Notes under the pieces: model-generated
What the model was told of the DNA's origin: nothing
What the model saw: the letters and a program-made list of their open reading frames with translations, nothing else
Database searches by the model: none
Part shown: positions 8,432 to 16,513 of the stretch, piece by piece
Numbering within the stretch: position 1 is the first letter of the stretch
Layout: every line of letters starts with the position of its first letter
Translations under genes and position numbers: made by a program
NCBI GenBank assembly: GCA_041665285.1
Contig: JBAYJC010000001.1
Location: 62,001-126,000, forward strand
DNA from: JBAYJC01 sp041665285
GTDB lineage: Bacteria; Patescibacteriota; Patescibacteriia; 2-12-FULL-60-25
DNA: 64,000 nucleotides
Direction of reading: 5' to 3'

Positions 8432-9360
8432 TGCTTGCACGACAATCAGGGTTAGGGAGGGGATTGGGCGCACTCATCCCACCAAAACCGCCGGCACCGC
8501 CGAGCGGATTCACGGGTGTTCCGGTTCGTCCGACGCCAGAACCAGAGGAATCAACTCCAGCCCCGATTGTTCCTGCTCCTCCTGCGGATGATCGTGGGCG
8601 TATTTTACAGATCCCCGTAAGTGCGGTTGCGCGTAACCCACGTCAGCCACGTCAGCACTTTGATCATCAGCAGTTGGAGGATTTGATTGCGAGTATCAAA
8701 GAGCATGGGGTGATCCAGCCTCTGCTCGTGACACGCACGGCTGAAGGCACGTATGAGCTCATTGCAGGCGAGCGCCGTTTGCGTGCCGCGACTATCGCAG
8801 GCATGCGGACCGTCCCAGCGATTTTGCGAGAGGATGTGGAGGATCGGCAAAAGCTCGAGCTTGCGCTTATTGAGAATGTCCAGCGCCAGGATTTGAATCC
8901 TATTGAAGAAGCCAGAGCCTATAGCCAGCTCATGGATGAGTTTCATCTCACGCAAGAAGAGATTGCGAAAAAAGTGGGCAAAAGCCGTCCACAGATCGCC
9001 AATATTTTGCGCCTCCTTCAGTTGCCGGAGGTGATTCAGCGCGCGCTTGTTGAAGGCCGCATTTCTGCGACCAATGGTCGCACGCTTCTTTCCCTTCCTA
9101 CGGACGATGAGCGTCTCCGTTTGTTTCAGCAGATGCTAGAAGGGCAGTTTACCGTGCGTCAAACAGAAGCACGCGTGCCACATACGCGCAGTGGCCGTCG
9201 TCCAGTGGATCCGAATGTCGCGGCTATTGAGGATGCGTTGCGGATCCAATTGAAATGCAAAGTGGTGGTCAAGCGCAACGCAAAAGGCGAAGGCGAAGTC
9301 CGCCTCAAATTTGGTTCAGACGAAGAATTGCAAGCGATTGTCGACAACTTGCAACAATAA
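8428..9360 (+). CDS. parB: Chromosome-partitioning protein ParB/Spo0J
   Basis: A 310-residue protein. The N-terminus has the SGLGRGLGALIPPK motif that engages ParA. A Pro-rich linker follows, then the CTPase/ParB core (ELIAGERRLRAATIAG and LIENVQRQDLNPIEEA), an HTH (LTQEEIAKKVGKSRPQIANILRLL) and a C-terminal dimerisation domain. The start overlaps the parA stop; a second ATG follows immediately at 8431. The gene is convergent with rel, with no terminator between them (the stops are adjacent). Confidence 0.95.
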   Translation: MMLARQSGLGRGLGALIPPKPPAPPSGFTGVPVRPTPEPEESTPAPIVPAPPADDRGRILQIPVSAVARNPRQPRQHFDHQQLEDLIASIKEHGVIQPLLVTRTAEGTYELIAGERRLRAATIAGMRTVPAILREDVEDRQKLELALIENVQRQDLNPIEEARAYSQLMDEFHLTQEEIAKKVGKSRPQIANILRLLQLPEVIQRALVEGRISATNGRTLLSLPTDDERLRLFQQMLEGQFTVRQTEARVPHTRSGRRPVDPNVAAIEDALRIQLKCKVVVKRNAKGEGEVRLKFGSDEELQAIVDNLQQ

Positions 9361-10881
9361 TCAATTTGGTTTTGTCCCCGGCAAGATGCCTTTGATCCAG
9401 GAGGCGATATTGGATCGAGCATATTGCCGGATTTTTTGTTTCGCGTGACGTGTTTTGGCAAATTTTGCCCAATCCATGCTGGGTCCTTTGCGTGATTTGT
9501 CCGTGATAATCTCAACCATGTCGCTATTTTTGAGCACATGATCGAGCGGCACGACCTCGTTATTGATTTTCGCGGAAACGCAGGTGTTGCCAATATCTGT
9601 ATGGATCATGTACGCAAAATCCACGCAGGTGCTTTCTTCCGGTAGGTCGATCACATCGCCTTTGGGCGTGAAGACAAAGATACGATCGCGAAACACATCG
9701 ATTTTGAGATCCTCAAGCGAGCGTACGTATTGTTTTTTATCTGACAGCTCTTGCTGAAGATCCGCGAGTTCATGAACCCATGTCGGAATATTTGCATGTT
9801 GAATCGGCCCTTCTTCCTCCGGCTTCTTTTGTTCGTCATAGGCCCAATGCGCCGCAATACCATATTCGTTTTCTACATGCATTTCATGTGTACGAATCTG
9901 AAACTCTACGATCACACCATCCTCGCAAAACACCGTGGTATGCAAAGAGCGATAGCGATTGGGCTTTGGCTGGGCAATATAATCCTTGATGCGGCCTTTC
10001 AGAGGAGTCCAGCGGCTGTGGATGACACCAAGCGTCGAATAACAGTCCACGATGTTCTGCACAATCACACGAACGGCAATAATATCGTACACACGATCAA
10101 TATTACGATCGTGTTTTTGCAATTTTTTGTACAGTGAGTAGAGGTGCTTGGTGCGGCCATGAATATCAAGCGCATGGACGCCGTGCTTTTCCAATTCTTC
10201 TCGTGCAAGTCGCATCACACGTTCCAGATATTCGCCCTTGCCTTCACGCTGAGACTTGGCAATGTCACGCACCCATTCGTATTCCTTTGGCAAAACGTAT
10301 TTGAACGCCGCATCCTCAAGGCGCCCTTTGATTTCGCCCATACCAAGGCGATTGGCAATGGGTGCGTAGATTTCCAAGGATTCTAAGGCAATGCGATATT
10401 GTTTTTTTGGAGGAATGGAGTCAAGCGTTTCGAGATTGTGGATACGATCCGCAAATTTGATAAAGACCACGCGCACATCCGCGGCCATGGCAAGAAACAT
10501 CTTGCGGAGGTTCTCGATATAGCGCTCCATGCCACGGTACTTGATTTTACCGAGCTTGGTGATGCCTGCGACCATGTTGGAGATATCTTCCCCAAAAACG
10601 TCTTTGATCTCGTCTAGCGTGCGTGTCGTGTCTTCTGGAACGTCATGCAAAAGCCCCGCGGCAATGATCGGTGCCGGAAGCTTGATCTCTGCAAGATTGA
10701 TGGCGGTTGCGAGCGGGTGAATAATATACGGTTCACCAGTCGCACGCTTTTGTCCGCGATGCGCCTCTTCTGCAAACGCATAGGCGCGACGAATCAAATC
10801 TAAATCAGCCTCCGAACAATAGGAGGCAACATACTCACACAGACCATCGATTGTTTGTGGGATCGCAAGGCGAGGAACCAT
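9361..10881 (-). CDS. rel: Bifunctional (p)ppGpp synthetase/hydrolase, short Rel
   Basis: A 506-residue RelA/SpoT-family protein. The HD hydrolase domain keeps HD..ED (LLHDVPEDT) and FADRIHNLETL. The synthetase domain has RIKDYIAQPKPNRYRSLHTTV and VEFQIRTHEMHVENEYG. A TGS domain follows (DRIFVFTPKGDVIDLP). The protein stops soon after TGS, so the helical, zinc-finger and ACT regions of full-length Rel (about 730 residues) are missing. Both catalytic centres look intact, so the stringent alarmone can probably be made and degraded. The ATG at 10881 is preferred over GTG at 10887 because a well-spaced promoter puts transcription start almost exactly there. Confidence 0.92.
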   Translation of the reverse strand: MVPRLAIPQTIDGLCEYVASYCSEADLDLIRRAYAFAEEAHRGQKRATGEPYIIHPLATAINLAEIKLPAPIIAAGLLHDVPEDTTRTLDEIKDVFGEDISNMVAGITKLGKIKYRGMERYIENLRKMFLAMAADVRVVFIKFADRIHNLETLDSIPPKKQYRIALESLEIYAPIANRLGMGEIKGRLEDAAFKYVLPKEYEWVRDIAKSQREGKGEYLERVMRLAREELEKHGVHALDIHGRTKHLYSLYKKLQKHDRNIDRVYDIIAVRVIVQNIVDCYSTLGVIHSRWTPLKGRIKDYIAQPKPNRYRSLHTTVFCEDGVIVEFQIRTHEMHVENEYGIAAHWAYDEQKKPEEEGPIQHANIPTWVHELADLQQELSDKKQYVRSLEDLKIDVFRDRIFVFTPKGDVIDLPEESTCVDFAYMIHTDIGNTCVSAKINNEVVPLDHVLKNSDMVEIITDKSRKGPSMDWAKFAKTRHAKQKIRQYARSNIASWIKGILPGTKPN

Positions 10882-10890
10882 ACGCACATA

Positions 10891-10919
10891 GTAGTACCGT
10901 TTCGCAGAAGGAAAGTCAA
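10891..10919 (-). promoter_or_regulatory. rel promoter, apparently leaderless
   Basis: On the minus strand TTGACT (10919-10914), a 17-base spacer, TACTAC (10896-10891). The ATG is nine bases beyond the -10 box, leaving almost no 5' UTR. The -35 box abuts the T-tract of the terminator that follows. Confidence 0.65.
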
Positions 10920-10946
10920 AAAGAAAAGCCGACCAGGGGGTCGGGG
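10919..10946 (-). terminator. Terminator of orphan cassette A
   Basis: On the minus strand CCGACC-CCCT-GGTCGG followed by CTTTTCTTTT. These 28 bases are identical to the terminator of the neighbouring paralogous cassette (11597-11624). Confidence 0.9.
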
Positions 10947-10957
10947 AGAGGGGGGGG

Positions 10958-11527
10958 TCAGTAGTACGATCGGAAGCGAAGGAGTGGGTTGTGTCGTGCT
11001 TCTTCTGCCGCGAGTCGCTTCTCCTCGTCGATCCACTCCATGAGCTCTTCGGCGTACACGTGCTTGAGCTCGGGGTGTAGCGCGAGGATGTCGCGGAAAA
11101 AGGAGTGTTCGATCTCGCGCCAGTATCCGTTGTCTTGCTGAACGCAGACGCTCACGCCACAGACAGGGAGAAAGAGACCGTCTACACGCAAGTCGAGCAT
11201 GGGCTCGGTTCCGAGGCGAGAGTGATCGCTTCCGTCGATAGCGCGACTCCAGGGAAGTCCTGTTTTGCTGTGGAGGATGCCATCCTCAAACTCGTCCGAA
11301 CAGTGGCCTCCCATGACCGTGAAATAGCGTGGGTGAAAACGAGAGCGGTACGCATTGCCGACGCGATGCATGATAGTCTCGTTGTCAACGCCATCTGGTA
11401 CGAGATACCAGACACGCCAGATGCGCGTCTTGTCTGGTGCTACGGCATCGATCATACGCCGCAGCACGTCCGGATCGCATGTGTGAAGCAGGTTGTTCAG
11501 TCGCTGACGGCGTTTGTTGAGGGGCAT
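10958..11527 (-). CDS. Orphan protein, paralogue A of a tandem pair
   Basis: A 189-residue soluble protein of unknown function. It is clearly paralogous to the next gene (11628-12155). Shared blocks include RLxNL near the N-terminus, APDxxxxWxVWYLVP, HRVxxAYRxRxxPRYxT, a TGLPW segment, DxLxLPVCGVxV, and a C-terminal HPELKxxYxExxxxW. The start at 11527 (MPLNKRRQ) is set by GGAG eight bases upstream. Codons are C/G-ending. A palindromic promoter lies upstream and a terminator downstream, so this is a self-contained transcription unit. Two conserved Cys lie in the central part, but no catalytic motif was recognised. Confidence 0.75.
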   Translation of the reverse strand: MPLNKRRQRLNNLLHTCDPDVLRRMIDAVAPDKTRIWRVWYLVPDGVDNETIMHRVGNAYRSRFHPRYFTVMGGHCSDEFEDGILHSKTGLPWSRAIDGSDHSRLGTEPMLDLRVDGLFLPVCGVSVCVQQDNGYWREIEHSFFRDILALHPELKHVYAEELMEWIDEEKRLAAEEARHNPLLRFRSYY

Positions 11528-11560
11528 CGTTGTTCTCCGTGCAAGAGTTCGATGATAAAA

Positions 11561-11591
11561 ACATCTCACCAGGGGAATGGTGAGATGTCAA
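11561..11591 (-). promoter_or_regulatory. Palindromic promoter of orphan cassette A
   Basis: On the minus strand TTGACA (11591-11586), a 17-base spacer, TGAGAT. The whole spacer is occupied by the 11-bp inverted repeat ACATCTCACCA-N6-TGGTGAGATGT (11588-11561), which overlaps both boxes. The same arrangement precedes the paralogue. It could be an operator or a leader hairpin. Confidence 0.65.
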
Positions 11592-11596
11592 TCTTT

Positions 11597-11624
11597 AAAA
11601 GAAAAGCCGACCAGGGGGTCGGGG
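11597..11624 (-). terminator. Terminator of orphan cassette B
   Basis: On the minus strand CCGACC-CCCT-GGTCGG and a T-rich tail, identical to the terminator of cassette A. Confidence 0.9.
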
Positions 11625-11627
11625 GGG

Positions 11628-12155
11628 CTAGAGAGCGAGGTGGCGCATTTGTTCTTCTTGCCAGTCGATGAATGTCTCGACGTAGAGGGCCTTGAGTTCA
11701 GGGTGACGATCGAGCAGGTCGTGGAAGAAGAAGCGTGTCTTGAGGCGGAGCGATCCGGGCGTTGTCCCGGTGACGGTCACGCCGCAGACCGGTAGGTAGA
11801 GATCGTCGATGAAGAGATCGAAGAGCGGGGCCGTGCCAGCTTCGGATTGGTCGTTGCCGTAGAGAATGTCGTGCCACGGCAATCCCATGGTGCTTTGTGG
11901 AAAACCGTTCACGATACGGCCGTCGTGTTCCCCGCCTGTGAAGGTCAGATAGCGTGGGGTCACGCGGAATCGGTATGCGTCCGCAACGCGATGGCCCGCC
12001 TCCTGCAAGCTCATGCTCTCGGGGACCAGGTACCAGACCTTCCAGAGGTTGCGCGAGTCTGGTGCTGTGGCCAGAACGAGGCGACGAAGCTCTTGGGGAT
12101 CCTGAAGGAGGAACAGGTTACTCAATCGTTGACGGCAATCCATTCTGTACGACAT
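11628..12155 (-). CDS. Orphan protein, paralogue B of a tandem pair
   Basis: A 175-residue soluble protein paralogous to 10958-11527, with the same order of blocks (WKVWYLVPE, HRVADAYRFRVTPRYLTFTGG, TMGLPWHDI, DLYLPVCGVTV, HPELKALYVE). The region between TGLPW and LPVCGV differs most. The start at 12155 has GAGGG seven bases upstream; the internal Met at 12143 is possible. It lies between topA and its paralogue and has its own palindromic promoter and terminator. The function is unknown. The conserved WYLVP and LPVCGV segments would be the place to look for a fold. Confidence 0.75.
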   Translation of the reverse strand: MSYRMDCRQRLSNLFLLQDPQELRRLVLATAPDSRNLWKVWYLVPESMSLQEAGHRVADAYRFRVTPRYLTFTGGEHDGRIVNGFPQSTMGLPWHDILYGNDQSEAGTAPLFDLFIDDLYLPVCGVTVTGTTPGSLRLKTRFFFHDLLDRHPELKALYVETFIDWQEEQMRHLAL

Positions 12156-12189
12156 GGCGTCCCTCGTTGTCGCGAGATTCTTAGCCCAA

Positions 12190-12220
12190 ACATCCCACCA
12201 GTTTCCTGGTGGGATGTCAA
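12190..12220 (-). promoter_or_regulatory. Palindromic promoter of orphan cassette B
   Basis: On the minus strand TTGACA (12220-12215), a 17-base spacer, TGGGAT (12197-12192). The 11-bp inverted repeat ACATCCCACCA-N6-TGGTGGGATGT (12217-12190) fills the spacer. Compared with cassette A the stem has one compensatory change (T:A to C:G), so pairing or symmetry is conserved. It also lies 20 bases after the topA stop and might stop topA transcripts, although it has only a short T-run. Confidence 0.62.
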
Positions 12221-12236
12221 CATGACTGATGTGCTA

Positions 12237-14786
12237 TTAGGAGGCTGATGTGCGTTTTGTTCGGGTTTTCCTTTGAGCGAGCAACTCTACGGCTTGCTCC
12301 AGTGTGACGGTTGCGGGATCTGTGTCTTTTGGAAGCGAGGCGTTTTTGCGCACATGTTTGACGTACAGTCCGAATTTCCCTTGGTGAAGCGTGATCGGTT
12401 TGTCGTCTTTTGGATGGTTGCCAAGCGTACGAAGCGCCGCGGCCCCACGGCCTCGTCCGGTTTTTGGTTGAGCGAGCAGTTCAAGCGCGCGCTCCAGTGT
12501 CACGGTGAGCACATCGTCCTCTGCTTTGAGAGAACGAAAGTCGCCATCACACACCACATACGCACCAAATCTACCAAAGCCTGCTTTGATATCCTTCTGC
12601 GTTTCCGGGTGCTGGCCAAGCGTGCGCGGCAAAGAGAGGAGCGCGCGTGCTTTTTCCTGGTCAAGCGTTTCCAAAGGAATATTTTTTGGCACGCTAACAC
12701 GCTTGGGTTTGATTTTGGATCCCTCTTCCTGTTCACCGAGCTGAAGATACGGGCCAAAACTGCCAGTGCGTAAAAGAATATTTTTGCCAGACGTTTCATC
12801 AAAGCCCAAGTTCGTCGGACCTTGATGCGCTTTGTCCAACAATTCTGCAATGTATTCCGGTGTAAAATCTCCCGGCGCGGCTTCTGGCGGCACGGTTGCT
12901 TTGACCAGGGTGTGGTGCTTGGGGTGGAGCGCTTCGAAATACGGTCCAAAGCGACCAATCTTCACATGGATGTCTGGCGCAGAATCCACGGTGACCGTGC
13001 GAGCGGTTTCTGGATCAATATTATCAAGCTCGTGCTCCACGCGATGCTTCAACCCTTTTTCACCAAAATAAAAGTCACGCAAATAGGGGAGCCATTCTTG
13101 TTTTCCTTCGGCAATGTCATCCAAACCTTCTTCCATGTGTGAGGTAAACTTTGCGTCAACCAGATCACCAAAATGGTCCTCCATGAGTTTGATCACCGCA
13201 AAAGCCGTGAACGTCGGCACAAGGGCGTTATTTGTCTTGCGCACGTAACCGCGATCTGTGAGCGTGCTGATAATGCTGGCGTAGGTACTCGGACGTCCAA
13301 TGCCTTCCTTTTCGAGGAATTGAATGAGCCCGGCTTCCGTAAAACGTGTCGGCGGTTTTGTTTCGTGTTTGAGAGCCTCTGCGCTGGTACATTTCGGTGT
13401 ATCGTCCGTCGCGAGTGCAGGCAGATGGCGTTCCATGTCTGCGAGCGCTTGCTCTGAATCATCGGAACTCTCGACGTAGGCGCGCAGAAAACCAGGGAAA
13501 ACGATCTTGAGCCCACTCGCAGAAAATCCATGATCGCCAACTTTGAGCGCCACAGACGTTTGTGTTTGCTGGCTCGCAGACATTTGGCACGCAAGCGTAC
13601 GCATCCAGATCATTTCGTATAATGCTTTTTCTGTGCCAGAAAGCGGCAACTCGTCTGGCGGAGTGAAATCCAAACTCGGGCGAATGGCTTCATGCGCCTC
13701 TTGTGCGCCTTTTGTGGTTGCGTAGGAACGTGGCTCTTCATGGACAAACTCCTTGCCATATCGCTCCGCAATCATACGTCGAGCAGAGGCAACGGCTTCT
13801 TGCGACAGATTGAACGAGTCTGTACGCATGTAGGTGATATAGCCTTGTTCGTACAATGCCTGTGCTGTGCGCATGGTTTCCTTGGACGAGAGGCCGAGCT
13901 TGCGATTGGATTCCTGCTGAAGCGTAGAGGTAATAAAAGGAGGCGCCGGATGTTTTTGCACAGGCTTTTCCGTCACCTCTACCACCTGCCAAGGGAGTTT
14001 CTTCGCGTCTTCCGTGATGGCCAGGGCTTTTGTCTCATCCACAAGCACGACATCTGCACCAGCTTTTACGGTGCCCGTGTCTTCTTGAAAGTCTTTGCCG
14101 CTTGCCACGCGCTTGCCGTTCGTTGTTGAAAGCTTTGCTTCAAAGTCAACGTCTTTCTCGTGCAAAACCGCATTCACATCCCAATAGCCAGCCTTGGTAA
14201 AGGCCATGCGCGCACGCTCGCGATCGATAATCGCCTTGAGCGTCGCGGACTGCACGCGACCAGCAGACAAGCCGTAGGCGATCTTTTTCCAGAGCACAGG
14301 CGAGATGGTATAGCCCACGAGGCGGTCGAGAATGCGGCGCGTTTCTTGTGCGCGTACCAGGTTGTCATCCAGCTTGCGTGGATGGGCAAGGGCAGACTCA
14401 ATCGCAGGTTTGGTGATTTCATGAAACACCATGCGATGCACCGGCACTTTTGGTTTGAGCACCTCCATCAAGTGCCAGCTAATGCTCTCTCCTTCGCGGT
14501 CTTCATCAGTTGCCAGAAAAAGCTCATCCGCATCTTTGAGCGCCTTTTTGAGTTCGGTGATTGTTTTTGTTTTGTCTTTTGGTACCAGGTACAGCGGCTC
14601 GAAATTATTATCCGGATCAACGCCAAGCTGACCGAGCGTGGTTTTTTTCAACTCCGCTGGCACGTCAGAAGAGGACTGCGGCAAATCGCGCACATGCCCC
14701 ATAGACGCAAGAACCGTGTAATCACGGCCTAAGTATTTGCGAATGGTCTTTGCTTTTGTAGGAGACTCGACAATAACGAGATGCAT
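12237..14786 (-). CDS. topA: DNA topoisomerase I (type IA)
   Basis: An 849-residue protein. It begins with the Toprim domain (VIVESPTKAKTIRKYLG, later ATDEDREGESISWH) and carries the catalytic tyrosine in YITYMRTDSFNLS. The C-terminus has four short repeats built on a G-x-FGPY / RFGAY / KFGLY core (topoisomerase C-terminal repeats), with no four-Cys zinc fingers. It relaxes negative supercoils. The start at 14786 (MHLVIVESPT) is the family-typical one; an upstream in-frame ATG would add 23 unrelated residues. It is the last gene of the minus-strand operon and lies 41 bases after dprA. Confidence 0.96.
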   Translation of the reverse strand: MHLVIVESPTKAKTIRKYLGRDYTVLASMGHVRDLPQSSSDVPAELKKTTLGQLGVDPDNNFEPLYLVPKDKTKTITELKKALKDADELFLATDEDREGESISWHLMEVLKPKVPVHRMVFHEITKPAIESALAHPRKLDDNLVRAQETRRILDRLVGYTISPVLWKKIAYGLSAGRVQSATLKAIIDRERARMAFTKAGYWDVNAVLHEKDVDFEAKLSTTNGKRVASGKDFQEDTGTVKAGADVVLVDETKALAITEDAKKLPWQVVEVTEKPVQKHPAPPFITSTLQQESNRKLGLSSKETMRTAQALYEQGYITYMRTDSFNLSQEAVASARRMIAERYGKEFVHEEPRSYATTKGAQEAHEAIRPSLDFTPPDELPLSGTEKALYEMIWMRTLACQMSASQQTQTSVALKVGDHGFSASGLKIVFPGFLRAYVESSDDSEQALADMERHLPALATDDTPKCTSAEALKHETKPPTRFTEAGLIQFLEKEGIGRPSTYASIISTLTDRGYVRKTNNALVPTFTAFAVIKLMEDHFGDLVDAKFTSHMEEGLDDIAEGKQEWLPYLRDFYFGEKGLKHRVEHELDNIDPETARTVTVDSAPDIHVKIGRFGPYFEALHPKHHTLVKATVPPEAAPGDFTPEYIAELLDKAHQGPTNLGFDETSGKNILLRTGSFGPYLQLGEQEEGSKIKPKRVSVPKNIPLETLDQEKARALLSLPRTLGQHPETQKDIKAGFGRFGAYVVCDGDFRSLKAEDDVLTVTLERALELLAQPKTGRGRGAAALRTLGNHPKDDKPITLHQGKFGLYVKHVRKNASLPKDTDPATVTLEQAVELLAQRKTRTKRTSAS

Positions 14787-14827
14787 ATATCGCTCTGTAA
14801 GATGAGGGAAGGCGAGGAATGTGTCAA

Positions 14828-15931
14828 CTAGGATGACATGTTTCCCTTTACCCACATCATGCCGCCAATGGGTTTGACGAGGCCTTTGATCTCGAGGACA
14901 GAGAGGATGGCGTTTACTTGTGCGGGGTCGAGTTCTGCGAGGCGTCCGAGCTCGTCCACGTGCTTTGGATCTGTGAGAAGGTCGAGGAGGCGCTGTTCTG
15001 TTGGATCAAGAGGAAATGCGGCGCGGGCCTGCAAATCCAAATCCGGACGATCAAGCGCCAGCACATTTAAGACATCTTCTGCGCCTGTGCAAACATGTGC
15101 GCCAAGTTTGAGGAGTTGGTTTGTGCCGGCAGATTGCTCGCTCCAAATAGGACCAGGTACGGCAAGAACCTGGCGATTTTCTTCAAGCGCAAGTTTTGCG
15201 GTGATGAGCGAGCCAGACTGTGGCGCGGCTTCGATCACGAGCGTGGCAAGCGAGAGAGAGGCGATCAATCGATTGCGCATGGGAAAATGCTCTTTGCGCC
15301 CCTCAGAGCCAAGAGGAAACTCAGAAATGATCGCGCCTCCTTTGTCCAACATGTCATGGGCAAGGCGTACATGCTCGCGCGGATACAGCGATGCCTCGTC
15401 CACGCCTGTACCAAGAATCGCAATGGTCATACCACTCGCGTTGATCGTTGCTTGATGCACAGCGCCGTCAACCCCGAGCGCAAGGCCAGAGACAATGGTG
15501 CATCCGGCCTGCACGAGATCCGGAATAATGCGTTCGATGCATTGTTTGCCGTATGGTGTGATTTTACGCGTGCCAACTACAGCGATACAGGGTTTCTGCG
15601 TCGCCTGTCCAAAATCACCACGGACAAAAAGGACTTCGGGCGCATCACTGGAGGATTGAAAACCTATGGGATAAAGATCATCGCCCGGGAAAACCACAGT
15701 GATCTGTTCTTTTGCGCATGTCGTGAGCAATGCCTGCGCATCAAAAGAACGACGCCACTCAAGAAAACGTGTAGCGGCTTGTTCCGTGATGCCTGCGTGT
15801 ACGAGAGACGCAAGTGAAGACGTCCAGGCGTCTTTGAAAGAGGGGAACGCGTCTTTGATTTTACGAAGCGAGCGACTGCCAAACAGCGGAAAGGACGAAA
15901 CAGACAGTCGCGCAAGTCGCTCCTCAGTCAT
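14828..15931 (-). CDS. dprA: DNA-processing protein DprA
   Basis: A 367-residue protein with an N-terminal helical region, a central Rossmann-like DprA core (VVGTRKITPYG, SGLALGVDGAVHQ, GTGVDEASLYPREH, SEFPLGSEGRKEHFPMRNR, GSLITAKLALEENR) and a C-terminal winged helix (about 300-365). It loads RecA on incoming single-stranded DNA during natural transformation. Together with comF in this window it suggests DNA-uptake capacity. It lies one base downstream of pth in the operon, with no Shine-Dalgarno sequence. Confidence 0.95.
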   Translation of the reverse strand: MTEERLARLSVSSFPLFGSRSLRKIKDAFPSFKDAWTSSLASLVHAGITEQAATRFLEWRRSFDAQALLTTCAKEQITVVFPGDDLYPIGFQSSSDAPEVLFVRGDFGQATQKPCIAVVGTRKITPYGKQCIERIIPDLVQAGCTIVSGLALGVDGAVHQATINASGMTIAILGTGVDEASLYPREHVRLAHDMLDKGGAIISEFPLGSEGRKEHFPMRNRLIASLSLATLVIEAAPQSGSLITAKLALEENRQVLAVPGPIWSEQSAGTNQLLKLGAHVCTGAEDVLNVLALDRPDLDLQARAAFPLDPTEQRLLDLLTDPKHVDELGRLAELDPAQVNAILSVLEIKGLVKPIGGMMWVKGNMSS

Positions 15932-15932
15932 A

Positions 15933-16502
15933 CTAGTGGCCGTTCCATTCGTTCATGGCATGGTCTATGCCGTTGTCCAACCAGGCGGTCATAGCAAATC
16001 GTGTGCGTTCAAGTGTGTGGTCTACGATTGCCTGTTCTTCTTTGGAAAAATGTTGTAGGACAAAGTCTTCCTTTTTCATGGGGGGCAGGGGCCGTCCAAT
16101 ACCAATACGCAAACGGGCAATCTCATCTGTGGCCATCATCTCCTGTACAGAGGAAACGCCATTGTGTCCTGCAGAGCCTCCTTTTTTCATGAAAGCAAAG
16201 ATGCCGAGTTCATAATCCATCTCATCGTGCACCACGAGGATATCTTTTGGTTCTATGTGGTAGTAATGCGCGATCTTTTGCACGGCCTCACCAGAGAGGT
16301 TCATGAATGTGAGGGGACACGCAAAAAGAACCTTTGTTTCATTGACAACAGCGTCCGTGATTTCTGCGCGAAAGTCTTTGTTTGGCTGAAACGCCGGTGC
16401 TTGTGCTTGCTCAGCAAACGCGGTCACAGCGTCCCATCCTACATTGTGGCGCGTATGCGCGTATTCTTTCCCTGGATTACCTAGGCCAATAATGAGCTTC
16501 AT
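15933..16502 (-). CDS. pth: Peptidyl-tRNA hydrolase
   Basis: A 189-residue protein of normal size for the family. It has IIGLGNPGKEYAHTRHNVGW at the N-terminus (the Asn and catalytic His of the family), LVVHDEMDYELG with the catalytic Asp, and GSAGHNGVSSV. It recycles tRNA from peptidyl-tRNAs that drop off the ribosome. The start is preceded by CTCCT, which is opposite in sense to a Shine-Dalgarno sequence. It lies 11 bases downstream of der. Confidence 0.96.
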   Translation of the reverse strand: MKLIIGLGNPGKEYAHTRHNVGWDAVTAFAEQAQAPAFQPNKDFRAEITDAVVNETKVLFACPLTFMNLSGEAVQKIAHYYHIEPKDILVVHDEMDYELGIFAFMKKGGSAGHNGVSSVQEMMATDEIARLRIGIGRPLPPMKKEDFVLQHFSKEEQAIVDHTLERTRFAMTAWLDNGIDHAMNEWNGH

Positions 16503-16513
16503 AGGAGGTGTGA

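Noticed and set aside
12190..12217. Palindrome simply as the topA terminator
   Set aside because: It has only a short T-run, and an almost identical palindrome lies before the paralogous gene, where a separate terminator already exists. A promoter/operator role explains both better, though a dual role remains possible.
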